NCBI GenBank assembly: GCA_028023455.1
Contig: JAQFVV010000111.1
Coordinates: 4,089,416-4,153,415 of the forward strand
Origin: Epiperipatus broadwayi
Lineage: Eukaryota; Onychophora; Udeonychophora; Euonychophora; Peripatidae
Direction of reading: 5' to 3'
Length of the DNA: 64,000 nucleotides
The notes under the pieces are model-generated. The model saw nothing but the letters and a program-made list of their open reading frames with translations, had not been told where the DNA came from and ran no database searches. Positions within the stretch are counted from its first letter, which is position 1. Every line of letters starts with the position of its first letter. The position numbers were made by a program, and so were the translations under genes. Positions 34,947-47,456 of the stretch are shown here, in pieces.

Positions 34947-34949
<3 letters not shown>
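32901..34949 (+). repeat. 3' LTR of family B element
   Basis: 2049 bp, aligned end to end with 20523-22538. It begins TAAAGCAATGG (the G of TG lost) and ends TTGTCACA, followed by (TA)n. It has a longer (TA)n near 34060-34089 and an insertion of about 45 bp near 34555-34600 relative to the 5' LTR. A TATA box is at about 33497. Confidence 0.92.

Positions 34950-34979
<30 letters not shown>
34950..34979. repeat. (TA)n microsatellite between family B and family A copies
   Basis: A pure AT repeat touching the 3' LTR of B on its left and the start of the second A copy on its right, so both elements used the same microsatellite. Confidence 0.9.
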
Positions 34980-34984
<5 letters not shown>

Positions 34985-36842
34985 CGGTTGAAAAAAAGTA
35001 GACTCTTAGAATATCTGCCATACAGGCCATTTGAACCTTGAAAATTTATAATGTAGGCAGATATTTCTTATTAAGATCTAATTTTATTTTATTATATATT
35101 GACCATTAGCCATGCCACTAGATCAAGGTGATGCAGAGATTTAATATATAAATTCTTAAATGTATTTCAATATTTAAATAAATAAATAAATAAATAAATA
35201 AAATAAGCCACTGCCAGTAATTAACACACAAAAACATTTATTTACACATACATATAAATTTAAATTTGAGGAATAAATTGAGATTTTATTATTAATTTTA
35301 AATTTAAATTGTTAATTCAGTAAGTCTGCACAGATGGTCATTTTACATAATATTTCTATTTTAGAATGTTGAGTATAGATAAACTACATAGACTATGCAA
35401 TTAAAACTTTTCAAAACATCCAACCTCAGGCTAAAAGTTTGCAACTAAACCAATGCTTGCTTTTTGACATACAGACACAGCCAATGCCATATGAAGAAAA
35501 CCATGCTGACAGGAATGTGCATCTGCAGCATGATATTATTTAAAGGAAATGATCCTCATCCAGTACAGGAATGTATATCTGTCTGGTGAAGGAAACGTAT
35601 ATAAAATATTAAGAGAAATGCTACATATGGAGGGAGAGCAGTTCTTTTGCTGATTTATACTCCCTATCCATAGAGCTAAAGAATATCAAGGTCGCATGGA
35701 ATACTATGTGTCCATTGCAACACAATAACTACACTTTTGGATCATACATTCAGTTGGGCACACTTTCCCTGTATGCTAACATGCTTCACATTACATTGAT
35801 ATAAACATCCATATATCCCTCCACTAACATCGATTCAACTACAAAACAAATAGTCTGTAATTAAACCCCTTAAACTAACAAACTTTAATGAATCTATGCA
35901 GCCATCTACACTCAACTTAAATTTAATACATTTTAATAATTGAGTTAATAAATACAAAAAGAAAAAAAAATGGAAATGATTAGCAAACATATACATAAAA
36001 ATATTAATAATTGATTTAGAGTTTATTTAAGTCAGATAAGAGTTCATTTAAAAGTTATATTTTCTTACTGATTGACTATTTATTGAAAAGATATATTAAA
36101 AAAGTTCAACTGATAAAAGTTCAAACTTTCCATGAGATCTTGGTAATTCCTCCAGAATTATGAAATGCTACAAACCATTCACTTGGTCAGGAACTGTGAT
36201 CCTGAGACCTCAGCTGGTGCATGCAAATGAAAACTCTTTATTGCAAGACCCCTACATCAAGGAGTCTGCAATACATCTGCAAGATTAATTATCAAATTAC
36301 AACAACAACCGATGAATTCAATAATTTTCTCTTTTATACTTTTATAGCCTTTTAGCAGCATTTTTACAGATCCATTGAACATGACATTGCTGATCCAAAG
36401 GTACAGATGTTTTCCATTCTGGCCCATGCTGTGGCTTGGTGCTTGCATTGGTCAATCTTTAATTTTTTTATTCTCTTATCTGACCTTTATTATTTAAGTA
36501 TCCCAAAGGCTAGTTTGCTTTACATTCAATGAAAAAAATCTATATCTTTTTACTAAGATTAAGCATGATTATTAAAATAGAAATTAATTAACCTTTATTT
36601 CTATTTGCTTTTATATAACTTAAAACAAAAATATTAATCTATCTTTATATCCTTATTTTTTTTTTTTACAAAAAAGTACTTTTAAATATTTTTTTTAAAG
36701 TTTTCCACCTATTCATTATATATAAGTTAAACATAACTCTTTTAATTTTCTTTTAGTTTTTAATAAATCAATTTTATTTAAGATTTATTTCCCCCTTTAT
36801 TTTAATTTTAAAATAATATAATGGCACATGTATATCGTTACA
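34980..36842 (+). mobile_element. Family A LTR-like repeat, copy 2 (1.86 kb)
   Basis: Diverged and slightly shorter copy of 17553-19619 in the same orientation. It starts TATAACGGTTG, ends TATATCGTTACA and is flanked by TATAT on the left and ATATA on the right. An (AAAT)n run lies at about 35175-35203. It keeps the CAGGAATGT blocks, GGCTTGGTGCTTGCATTGGT and CTTATCTGACC. No open frame. Same uncertainty as copy 1: solo LTR or other non-coding element. Confidence 0.7.
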
Positions 36843-37545
36843 ATATATGCACTGGTGAATAGCTCAAATTTAATTTGGCTAAAAAGATATATTGATAAAA
36901 ATAGAAGCATAAGCATATAGATCTTTAATGCAATGTGTTTATCCTTCCATAGGATATTAACAAATTAGTCACATTGTTGCATGACACTGATATAATAAAA
37001 GTTATTAACCTGTCAACATGTACATAGAAATTAAGACATTTATTATCTTTATCTCAACTGAAGAATGGAGATTAATTATGTAATAGTACATATAGAGAAG
37101 ATAATGCACATATGTTTGGTGAATAGTTGCAATATGGTAACATTGAGATAAAGAATGCACTTCTAAAACCCCCAAAAGAAGTTAAATATGTACATATACA
37201 TATGCAAATTACATACTTTGCAAGTTCAACTATAAATGATTTTTTATAATTAACATGCTAATGTTTTGGCATGGTTACACAAGCCATCTTCTGGTTGATA
37301 AACAGAATATTTTAAAAATGGATGTAGAGGCACTACAGGAAGCATATAAATTTATTTTATTAAAATATTTTACAGGCTTATAAAAATGAAATTTAAGCAT
37401 GTATATGTGTGATCAGTAACAATTAGCTTAGATTACAAAATCTAGAAAATTTCTTAAAATTAGATAAATAATTAATCACTTTGTAAAAGCAGGCTGTTCA
37501 AATATATGTATATATATATATTTATATATATATATATATATATAT
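36843..37545. other. Intergenic DNA with a structured motif and (TA)n
   Basis: Minus-strand 37297-37261 reads AGAAGATGGC, a loop, then GCCAAAACAT. This is a hairpin flanked like the unit at 53391-53432 (see findings). A (TA)n run at about 37502-37545 is the insertion site of family C. No gene seen. Confidence 0.5.
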
Positions 37546-40178
37546 TGAAGCAGTTGGATCTGAGTTCGATCCTAGCTTCATGGCATGTAGCCATAAGCCC
37601 ACTTCAAACTCCTAGTACTAACCTTAAATTTCTGATGCAATGGGGTTTTATACTTTCAATCCATGCTAATTTCCATAAAGGAAACTTATTTTATAAATGC
37701 ATATTAAAATTAATTCTTTCAGATTTAAATTGATCAATTCTATTAATAAATTCATGATAAAATTGAATCAATTCTATTAATAAATTCATGATAAAATTAT
37801 TCATGAATTTATATATATTACAACTACGTGAATTGTTCATATATATTTGTAAATATTTAAATATATATAATTGTTCAAAAGTTTCATTGCATCAGGAATA
37901 TTTGTTTTTACTTTTAAATAATTTGTTAAATTTTTAATGATTAAAAGCTACATTCTTTCGATAAGCTTTCAGATTTTCCCTTTCCAAAAGCAACAGTTAA
38001 TTTTCTGATTTTAAGAATTCATTTTCTAATTAGAAAATGAATTAGTTTGAAAGCCTTATCGAAGGAATGTATCTAAAAACAACTATAATGAAAGAAGTGC
38101 TAGCCTGAAGGCATCAGAGGACAGTATATATAGCTCTGAAAAGTTTGGAGAAGGGAGAAGCCATCTTTGTTGTAGAGAAGTGCAGTAAACTCTGTGCATT
38201 TTAAATAGTGTTTCGATTATGGTGAATCTGGCTACGATTTCTGAAGCCCTTTGAGAATCTTCAATGAAGCTTCTAAATTCTTTATGGACAAATTAAGCTG
38301 CCAAAATCAAATAAAATGCTGTTCAAGTAATCAATCAAATGGTGCCTACATGTTACCCGGAAGTGTAACCTAAGGAGCCCAACTCGGAAGAAATGGGTAA
38401 TATATTTCTATAATGAACCTTAAACTTTCTGTCCAGTTCCAAACTTTACTTTACACCCCCTTTAAGAGCTCTTCTCATTTATAATGTAATAATACTCCGT
38501 GTAAAACTTTTTATTTATGCTATTTTAACTTTCATAGTAATTCTCTCAACCTCTAGTCTTTAACTTTCCTTTTTTACATGGTGGTTCATTTATTTTATTA
38601 TGTATATTTATTGAGTAAATTTATTAATGTTGTTATTTTTAATTATATGCCAATAATCCTTCAACTTGATGATCTCCTTCATTTTCTTTACCTTACACAA
38701 GTAATATAAACTTAATTCTGATAGTTAATTCTTGCCCATTAGAACTAGATTAATACAGTTCTCTCAATCATTGAGTCGAAAAAAATTATTAATGTTTGTT
38801 ATTTTTATAATTGGCTAATAATAAATTATTAGCTCCACTGCTAATCTATGCCTCAGCTATTCTCTCATATTCACCAATGTATATTTATTCATATATAATC
38901 TTAAAATGTTTTTGCAAAAGGGCTGATAAAGGAATCAAATAAATATATTCTAATTCAACTTTGTTATTTTCTATTAAGATTCAGGAAGGGCAACCATGAT
39001 TGGGGCATAATTAATATGATTTACAAATACTTTAAAATAATGCTAGTTAAAAGCTCATTTGTCTTTAATTACATTTGATCAAATCATCATGTAGAGCATT
39101 CTATAATTGGGTTTTATTTTCCAAACAGTGACTATCAAGTCATCATCTTCAACGTTGCTGGCATAGGGCTATCATTCGTTTCACATGCTTGTCGATGATA
39201 ATATTTCTGTTATTTTAAATTATCGAGCAAGAAAGCATGTTCACTCCTGTTCATGTTATCTTTGGAACACCAAAGGCTCATAGTTACGACTTGGCCTGGC
39301 TTTCCGTGTTCCACATCTACCTAAAGGGCATAAGACTTGTCAGATGCAAACTTCCATGGGACTTCGATTATCGACCAGCAATCATCTTTCAATTTTATTT
39401 TATAGCTCATAAATCATCAGCACTGTTGCCTCTGTTCCAGTAAAGCCCGCTCTGATGCACGTAATTCATGATGAAGTGATTTCAATTAAAGTCAAACAAA
39501 GTCTCAGTTATCTCAAATTAAATAAGTTTTCCAATAAAGATTAAAGTTATGCCCTAAAATACTTATCTTGCTCTTCATGAATGGATTTGTGGTGTGAAAA
39601 TAAATATCACATTCTTTCGTATAAAATTAGAGTAATAATTTCCTTTACTAATGAATACCTTTATCTGCCTTTTATTTCTTGTTGGGGGCATAGACATAGA
39701 ATTCCAAAATATTGCATAGTACTCATTGGCATATAATAAGGACTGCCACTCTGATTATAATTATAAACTTTGTTTATGGACTAGAATTAATTAAAATACT
39801 CATTATTTGAAACTCAAACCAAACAAACTATTATTATTTTTAAATATTTTATAAACACACTTGGTTTCTTAGCTTCTTAATTCTCTTATTCAATAATTAT
39901 TTAATGTTAAGGCTTGCTATTTGTGTTGGCAACCCGAATATATACTTATGATTGGATTTAAAAAGTATCTTAAGTTAATTAATTATCCGATATTAGTGTC
40001 AGTTCAGGGCTCTGTAATCCTCACCAACCATTGAGCTAGTTTCTTGGTGCACAGCACTGTGCCATCAATTTAGATTTCTACTAATCTGAGCTGGTTAGTT
40101 GGGTTTAAATTCAGTTTGGTTCAGCTGAATTTCGATCTGACTTGCAGTTTAGGTGGTGGTGGTTTTTCGACCTGTACA
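37546..40178 (+). repeat. Family C left LTR
   Basis: 2633 bp, TGAAGCAGTTGG start and CTGTACA end. A TATA box (TATATATA) lies at about 38125 with AATAAA at about 38307. It carries a tandem copy of ATTCTATTAATAAATTCATG (about 37737-37800) and lacks a ~55-bp segment present in the other two LTRs near 43560-43615. The 5' hairpin GGATC..GATCC is conserved with family B. Confidence 0.9.
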
Positions 40179-41757
40179 TGGTTATGTTTTTGGCTGCCCA
40201 ATCATTGGAGCTTCGATTTAATAAACCCCACATACCCTGGGGATAGTAATTGTGATTTTAGTTACTCAGTCAATTGAGATCTCAATAAATTAAATGTTTC
40301 TGTAGAGTGATATTTTAAAGAGTGTTGTATATATTTAAGAGAAAAGTTATGCGATTTATAACACATAACTGAAATGATTTAATAAATTAAAATGTCATTT
40401 TGTAATTTTCCTCCTTATAATTAAATGTTTTCAAGATTATTGTTTAAATGTTCGTTGAGTAAAAGATTCGTTAGACAAAATAATTATTCAAAGAAAAGTA
40501 GTAAAATAGAATATATATATATATATATGAATTAATTATACCTGTACTATATTAGTATATATATTATACGTTTGTTTATATGCGTTTGTGATAGTAAGAA
40601 AATTATTATTAGAAAAATAGTAAGAGTTTATAGTTTAAAGCAAGGGATAAAATAAATAAAATATTTTGTCTGTGTCAAAATTAATTATATGTATCTCAGT
40701 CTTATAGTTAAAAATATTCAATATGATATCATGTTAAAAGTTTTAAATTTCAACGTATTACTTGCTAGCACATATATTAAATGTTCACTCCGTATTCTTA
40801 GTAGTCTCAAGGCAGGCGAAGACCTTTAAACTGGGAATTATATGTCAAGCGGTCCGATGCAGTGTGACAACATGCTTTAATGACAATAATTTCTAGAGTA
40901 ACCTCAAATCAGGTGAAGACCTTTTGGGTACACCAAGCAGCCAGATGCAGTTGGAAAAATGCTTAAATCGTTTACACGCTTTCATGCTAGGAAGATTAAA
41001 AATGATATCAACAAATAAAAGTTCTTGTGTAATATTAATTTTGACATTTTTTTTTTATGAAAGTCTCATGCTTAGTAAAAATGAAGTAGTGAACTCCTAT
41101 ATTTAAACTCAGGTCAGGAACACATCAGTTGTTATTAAATAATAAATACTCATCATCAATCGAAATGTTTTATCAAAAATTAAGTCAGTCATATGTAGTT
41201 TGGGGATCAATGGGTTATTTCACATGCCCTATTGATCTCATTTTGCTCACTGGTGCCCATATAAATAAAATTGTTAGCAAATTTGATTGTCAGCACAGTA
41301 GTAAGTTAGTTGTCTAAATAATAAAAAACAAATGTGTCGCAATACAGAAAATTACTTTTACTACCTGCTAATATATATATTAATATTTGTATATCACTAA
41401 TCATTTGTACAGTTTTTTTTCAGACATGGGAGAACAGTTGAACAGAGGGAAAGTGAGTAATGTTTGTTTTTCTTATCTTTAACAGTTTTTTTAAAATAAA
41501 ATACATGTCTCATTCAAAGAATTAATAAAAAGAGCTAACCAGGAAAACATAGGCAAACTAAAACTAAACTAAAAAAGGCAGATTACATAGATTGAGGAAA
41601 TAATATGCAGCAGCTAATGAAGATAGGGACAATGGGACCAGTTGTCAGAGACCTAATTAAATGTACTAAAGAAAAAAGCTATTATTTAAGTATACAGAGA
41701 GAGTGCCATAAGTTGTGATTCACATTGTTTATTTATATTATTTATTTACTTTCAAAG
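40179..41757 (+). other. Leader of family C, first internal region
   Basis: A candidate primer site (TGGCTGCCCAATCATTGGAG) begins about 12 bp after the LTR. Two diverged tandem blocks at about 40805-40885 and 40905-40990 share GGCGAAGACC/GGTGAAGACC, then CAAGCGGTCCGATGCAGT / CAAGCAGCCAGATGCAGT, and then ATGCTT. Short frames at 40924-41106 and 41129-41317 recur identically in the second unit only because the DNA is duplicated. A candidate mini-exon lies at 41424-41452. Confidence 0.65.
41424..41452 (+). other. Candidate mini-exon of family C, could start Gag
   Basis: A T-rich tract ending TTTTCAG precedes 29 nt and a GTGAGT donor follows at 41453. The segment contains an ATG at 41426. An acceptor-like tract ending TTTCAAAG lies directly before the gag ATG at 41758. 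Splicing 41452 to 41758 would leave the upstream ATG in frame with gag, adding nine codons (MGEQLNRGK). The same sequence is at 47123-47151. It matches the layout of 24714-24738 in family B. No transcript evidence. Confidence 0.45.
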
Positions 41758-42865
41758 ATGGAAGGAGAGAAATTAGATGAAGGATTGACTGATGATAGTG
41801 CTGTGCTTTCAACCACCTCCAGTGAACAAGAGATCACTTTTAAAAATCAGATAAATAGAAAAGAATGCAACCATAAAAGCAGGAAGACAGCTAAAGATCA
41901 TCACGACGATCGAGAGACCTTGCATACGATTCTCAGAGAAATGAGAGAAAACAGGAAGTTGATTCTGCTGATGATGGAAACGAGTCTAAGGCTTGAGGAA
42001 AAACGAGGCATCCAAACCACCTCAAACCCAGAGATTGTAAAGCATCATACAGCAATAGACACAAGGCTCCAAGAAAAGATGAAGATGATCAGACCACACC
42101 AAAAGAAGTTGTGGATAGTAAAGAATATGACAGTAGAGAATATGAGTCAAACCAAGAAACAGTTGCAGAAGCTGATTTAAATACAGACAGGCAAAAAGAT
42201 ATTCAGACCACTAGTAAAATAATACCAAAAATAGAAATGGAACAGACGATAAACCCTGAAATGAGTCTAAGAAATTTGCAAAGACCATCCCTTATATCTT
42301 CTGTAGAAATTCAAATTTTTAGGGGTAACCCAGGAGAAGAGCCTATAGATCATCTAGACAGCATTAAAGAATTTTTCTGTCTACACTCTGTAGCAGAAAA
42401 GGAAAACATTATCTTACCCCGCCACTACTTAAAAGAAGCTGCCAAGGCATGGTGGAAGCTATTAAAAGACCCAACTACCATGATCCAAGGGTATGAAAAT
42501 GCCATTTTAAAAAATATTGGAGTAACAAAAGGCAGGAGGGTATTTTGCATAGACTGAACACTCAGAAGTATCAAGAAAACTGCAGACAGGGATATGCAGC
42601 CTACTTCATCCAGCAAGTGACCATATTCAAATCTTGCACAGCCTTCAAATATGAGGACCAGCACATCATCCGGATGATCAGACATCATTTACCTCCATGG
42701 ATCCAAAAAATCATGCTTGGGATGTGCCCTATGTCACTAGAAAAGACCATAGACTTTTTGACTGCAATAGACTATGAGAACTTGACACCAACTAGAAAAG
42801 ACCAAGAGTACAACCATTATCAAAAGTTAAAACCATACGTACCACCTGATCCAGGGAAACAATAA
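41758..42865 (+). pseudogene. Family C Gag, first copy (broken)
   Basis: The ATG at 41758 starts a charged N-terminal region (MEGEKLDEGL). The reading shifts near 42060 into the frame that runs to 42557 and again near 42510 into the frame 42545-42865. The middle part has FRGNPGEEPIDHLDSIKEFF and LKEAAKAWWKLL, the capsid-type core of this Gag family. The last part (YAAYFIQQVTIFKSC, then IIRMIRHHLPPWIQ) matches the end of the family B Gag. No zinc knuckle and no protease follow. The same two frame shifts are present in the second copy, so they predate the duplication. Confidence 0.8.
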
Positions 42866-43145
42866 TACAAACATTAAATGAAGAGACAGATGTGTACAGA
42901 TGACCAACTGACAGGACCATGAGGAAAATGAAACTCGATTATCAGACCTATATATTATAAGCTAGATAATAATATAAAAAAATGATTGCAATGAGATGTG
43001 TATAATTTTGTAAATTGTACAGATGATATTATTCACATGCATGCTGTTCTTCCAGAGTCTACCAACCAGTCGAGTACACTTATGTGAATGTATCATGCAT
43101 AAGTAAAGACATTTTTTTCATTGTTTTTTTTGAAGTGAAAAGAAA
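42866..43145 (+). other. End of family C internal region, no pol
   Basis: 280 bp of AT-rich sequence between gag and the middle LTR, ending GAAGTGAAAAGAAA, a purine-rich tract that fits a polypurine primer. The two copies of this stretch (compare 48565-48846) differ at several sites, unlike the rest of the internal region. Confidence 0.7.
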
Positions 43146-45875
43146 TGAAGCAGTTGGATCTGAGTTCGATCCTAGCTTCATGGCATCTAGCCATAAGCCC
43201 ACTTCAAACCCCTAGTACTAACCTTAAATTTCCAATGCAATGGGGCTTTATAGGTTCAATCCACACTAATTTCCATAAAAGAAACTTATTTTATAAATGC
43301 ATATTAAAATTAATTCTTTCAGATTTAAATTGATCAATTCTATTAATAAATTCATGATAAAATTATTCATGAATTTATATATATTACAACTGTGTGGATT
43401 GTGCGTATAAAATATTTAAATATATATAATTGTTTGAAAGTTTCATTGCGTCGGCAATATTTGTTTTTACTTTTAAATAATTTGTTAAAAAGTTTTAATG
43501 ATCAAAAGCTACATTCTTTCGATAAGCTTTCAGATTTTCCCTTTCCAAAAACAACAGTTAAAGTTTTATTAATTAGAAAAAAAGATAAGGATTTCCTAAT
43601 TAAAATCATTTTCTGATTTTAAGAATTCATTTTCTAATTAGAAAATGAATTCAAGTTAATGAGTTTAAATGCCTTATCGAAGAAATGTATCTAAAAACAA
43701 CTATAATGAAAAAAGTGCTAGCCTGAAGGCATAAGAGGACAGTATATATAGCTCTGAAAAGTTTGGAGAAGGGAGAAGCCATCTTTGTTGTAGAGAAGTG
43801 CAGTAAACTCTGTGTGTTTTAAATAATGTTTTGATTATGGTGAAAAGCTAGAAGATCAGAAATCTGGCTACGGTTCCTGAAGCCCTTTGAGAATCTTCAA
43901 TGAAGCTGCTAAATTCTTTCCAGACAAATTAAGCTGCCAAAATCAAATAAAATGCTGTTCAAGTAATCAATCAAATGGTGCCTACGTTTTACCAACTCGG
44001 ACATGTAACCTAAGAAGCCCAGCCCAGAAGAAATGGGTAATATATTTCTATAATAAACCTTAAACTTTCTGGCCAGTTCCAAACTTTAGTTTACACCCCC
44101 TTTAAGAGCTCTTATCATTTATAATGTAATAATACTTTGTGTAAAACCTTTTATTTATGCTATTTTAACTTTCATAGTAATTCTCTCAACCTCTAGTCTT
44201 TAACTTTCTTTTCTTACATGACTGTTCATTTATTTTATTATGTATATTTATTGAGTAAATTTATTAATGTTGTTATTTTTAAATATATGCCAATAATCCT
44301 TTGACTCGATGATCTCCTTTGTTTTCTTTGCCTTACACAAGTAATATAAACTTAATTCTGATAGTTAATTCTTGCCCATTAGAACTAGATTAATACAGTT
44401 CTCTCAATCATTGAGTCAAAAAAAATTATTAATGTTTGTTATTTTTATAATTGGCTAATAATAAATTATTAGCTCCGCTGCTAATCTATGCCTCAGCTAT
44501 TCTCTCATATTCACCAATGTATATTTATTCATGTATAATCTTAAAATGTTTTTGCAAAAGGGCTGATGAAGGAATCAAATAAATATATTCTAATTCAACT
44601 TTGTTATTTCCTATTAAGATTCAGGAAGAGCAACAATGATTGGGGCATAATTAATATGATTTACAAATACTTTAAAATAATGCTAGTTAAAAGCTAGTTT
44701 GACTTTAATTCATTTGATCAAGTCATCACGTAGAGCGTTCTATAATTGAGTTTTATTTTCTAAACAGAGACTATCAAGTCATAATCTTCAATGTTGCTGG
44801 TGTAGAGCTATCGTTCATTTCGCTTGCTTGTCGATGATAATATTTCTGTTATTTTAAATTATCGAGGAAGAAAGCACTTCCTCTCCTGTTCATGTTATCT
44901 TTGGAACACCAAAGGTTTGTAGTTATGACTCAGCCTGGCTTTCCATATTCCACATCTACCTAAAGGGCATAAGACTTGTCAGATGCAAGCCACCATGGGA
45001 CTTCAATTATCGACCAGCAATCGTCTTTCAATTTTATTTTATAGCTCATAATTTGTCAGCACTGTTGCCTTTCTGTTCCGGTAAAGCCCACTCTGATGCT
45101 CATAATTTGTGATGAAGTGATTTCAATTAAAGTCGAACAAACTCTCAATTATCTCAAATTAAATAAGTTTTCCAATAAAGATTAAAGTTATGCCCTAAAA
45201 TACGTATCTTGCTCTTCATGAATGGATTTGTGAATGTGAAAATAAATATCACATTCTTTCATATAAAATTAGAGTAATGGATTTGCGAATGTGAAAATAA
45301 ATATCACATTCTTTCGTATAAAATTAGAGTAATAATTGCCTTTACTAATGAATACCTTTATCTGCCTTTTATTTCTTGTTGGGGGCATAGACATAGAATT
45401 CCAAAATATTGCATAGTACTCATTGGCATATAATAAGGACTGCCACTCTGATTATAATTATAAACTTTGTTTATGGACTAGAATTAATTAAAATACTCAT
45501 TATTTGAAACTCAAACCAAACAAACTATTATTATTTTTAAATATTTTATAAACACACTTGGTTTCTTAGCTTCTTAATTCTCTTATTCAATAATTATTTA
45601 ATGTTAAGGCTTGCTATTTGTGTTGGCAACCCGAATATATACTTATGATTGGATTTAAAAAGTATCTTAAGTTAATTAATTATCCGATATTAGTGTCAGT
45701 TCAGGGCTCTGTAATCCTCACCAACCATTGAGCTAGTTTCTTGGTGCACAGCACTGTGCCATCAATTTAGATTTCTACTAATCTGAGCTGGTTAGTTGGG
45801 TTTAAATTCAGTTTGGTTCAGCTGAGTTTCGATCTGACTTGCAGTTTAGGTGGTGGTGGTTTTTCGACCTGTACA
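43146..45875 (+). repeat. Family C middle LTR, recombinant
   Basis: 2730 bp. Up to about 45338 it follows the right LTR (for example the 58-bp tandem block with AATGTGAAAATAAATATCAC at 45235-45330, absent from the left LTR). From about 45412 onwards it follows the left LTR almost base for base (GCATAGTACTC, AAGGACTGCC, TTTATGGACTAG), where the right LTR differs. The switch lies within about 75 bp. Confidence 0.9.
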
Positions 45876-47456
45876 TGGTTATGTTTTTGGCTGCCCAATC
45901 ATTGGCGCTTCGATTTAATAAACCCCACATACCCTGGGGATAGTAATTGTGATTTTAGTTACTCAGTCAATTGAGATCTCAATAAATTAAATGTTTCTGT
46001 AGAGTGATATTTTAAAGAGTGTTGTATATATTTAAGAGAAAAGTTATGCGATTTATAACACATAACTGAAATGATTTAATAAATTAAAATGTCATTTTGT
46101 AATTTTCCTCCTTATAATTAAATGTTTTCAAGATTATTGTTTAAATGTTCGTTGAGTAAAAGATTCGTTAGACAAAATAATTATTCAAAGAAAAGTAGTA
46201 AAATAGAATATATATATATATATATATGAATTAATTATACCTGTACTATATTAGTATATATATTATACGTTTGTTTATATGCGTTTGTGATAGTAAGAAA
46301 ATTATTATTAGAAAAATAGTAAGAGTTTATAGTTTAAAGCAAGGGATAAAATAAATAAAATATTTTGTCTGTGTCAAAATTAATTATATGTATCTCAGTC
46401 TTATAGTTAAAAATATTCAATATGATATCATGTTAAAAGTTTTAAATTTCAACGTATTACTTGCTAGCACATATATTAAATGTTCACTCCGTATTCTTAG
46501 TAGTCTCAAGGCAGGCGAAGACCTTTAAACTGGGAATTATATGTCAAGCGGTCCGATGCAGTGTGACAACATGCTTTAATGACAATAATTTCTAGAGTAA
46601 CCTCAAATCAGGTGAAGACCTTTTGGGTACACCAAGCAGCCAGATGCAGTTGGAAAAATGCTTAAATCGTTTACACGCTTTCATGCTAGGAAGATTAAAA
46701 ATGATATCAACAAATAAAAGTTCTTGTGTAATATTAATTTTGACATTTTTTTTTTATGAAAGTCTCATGCTTAGTAAAAATGAAGTAGTGAACTCCTATA
46801 TTTAAACTCAGGTCAGGAACACATCAGTTGTTATTAAATAATAAATACTCATCATCAATCGAAATGTTTTATCAAAAATTAAGTCAGTCATATGTAGTTT
46901 GGGGATCAATGGGTTATTTCACATGCCCTATTGATCTCATTTTGCTCACTGGTGCCCATATAAATAAAATTGTTAGCAAATTTGATTGTCAGCACAGTAG
47001 TAAGTTAGTTGTCTAAATAATAAAAAACAAATGTGTCGCAATACAGAAAATTACTTTTACTACCTGCTAATATATATATTAATATTTGTATATCACTAAT
47101 CATTTGTACAGTTTTTTTTCAGACATGGGAGAACAGTTGAACAGAGGGAAAGTGAGTAATGTTTGTTTTTCTTATCTTTAACAGTTTTTTTAAAATAAAA
47201 TACATGTCTCATTCAAAGAATTAATAAAAAGAGATAACCAGGAAAACATAGGCAAACTAAAACTAAACTAAAAAAGGCAGATTACATAGATTGAGGAAAT
47301 AATATGCAGCAGCTAATGAAGATAGGGACAATGGGACCAGTTGTCAGAGACCTAATTAAATGTACTAAAGAAAAAAGCTATTATTTAAGTATACAGAGAG
47401 AGTGCCATAAGTTGTGATTCACATTGTTTATTTATATTATTTATTTACTTTCAAAG
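45876..47456 (+). other. Leader of family C, second internal region
   Basis: Near-identical to 40179-41757, shifted by 5699 bp. It includes the tandem GAAGACC blocks (about 46505-46690) and the candidate mini-exon at 47123-47151 with the same CAG acceptor and GTGAGT donor. Only a handful of differences are seen, such as CATTGGCGCTTCG for CATTGGAGCTTCG. Confidence 0.7.

Larger units (their letters stand above)
20523..34949 (+). mobile_element. Family B Ty3-type LTR retrotransposon, 14.4 kb including a nested LINE
   Basis: Two ~2 kb direct LTRs (20523-22538, 32901-34949) bracket a 2.6 kb leader, gag, protease, RT, RNase H and integrase in the Ty3 order (integrase last). Both flanks are (TA)n, so the target duplication is TATAT/ATATA-like but ambiguous within the repeat. 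A 3.3 kb RTE LINE sits between integrase and the 3' LTR; without it the element is about 11.1 kb. After integrase only about 270 bp belong to the element, so no envelope gene is present. Many stops and frameshifts, and visible LTR divergence, show it is dead. Confidence 0.92.

Noticed and set aside
17553-36842. A1 and A2 as the LTR pair of one element with B nested inside
   Set aside because: The implied internal region would be only ~0.9 kb of MITE-like repeats plus (TA)n, with no primer site after A1 and no purine tract before A2. Separate insertions fit better.
40924-41317. Two short frames repeated exactly at 46623-47016
   Set aside because: They recur only because the whole leader is duplicated. 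Composition and context are those of an untranslated leader.
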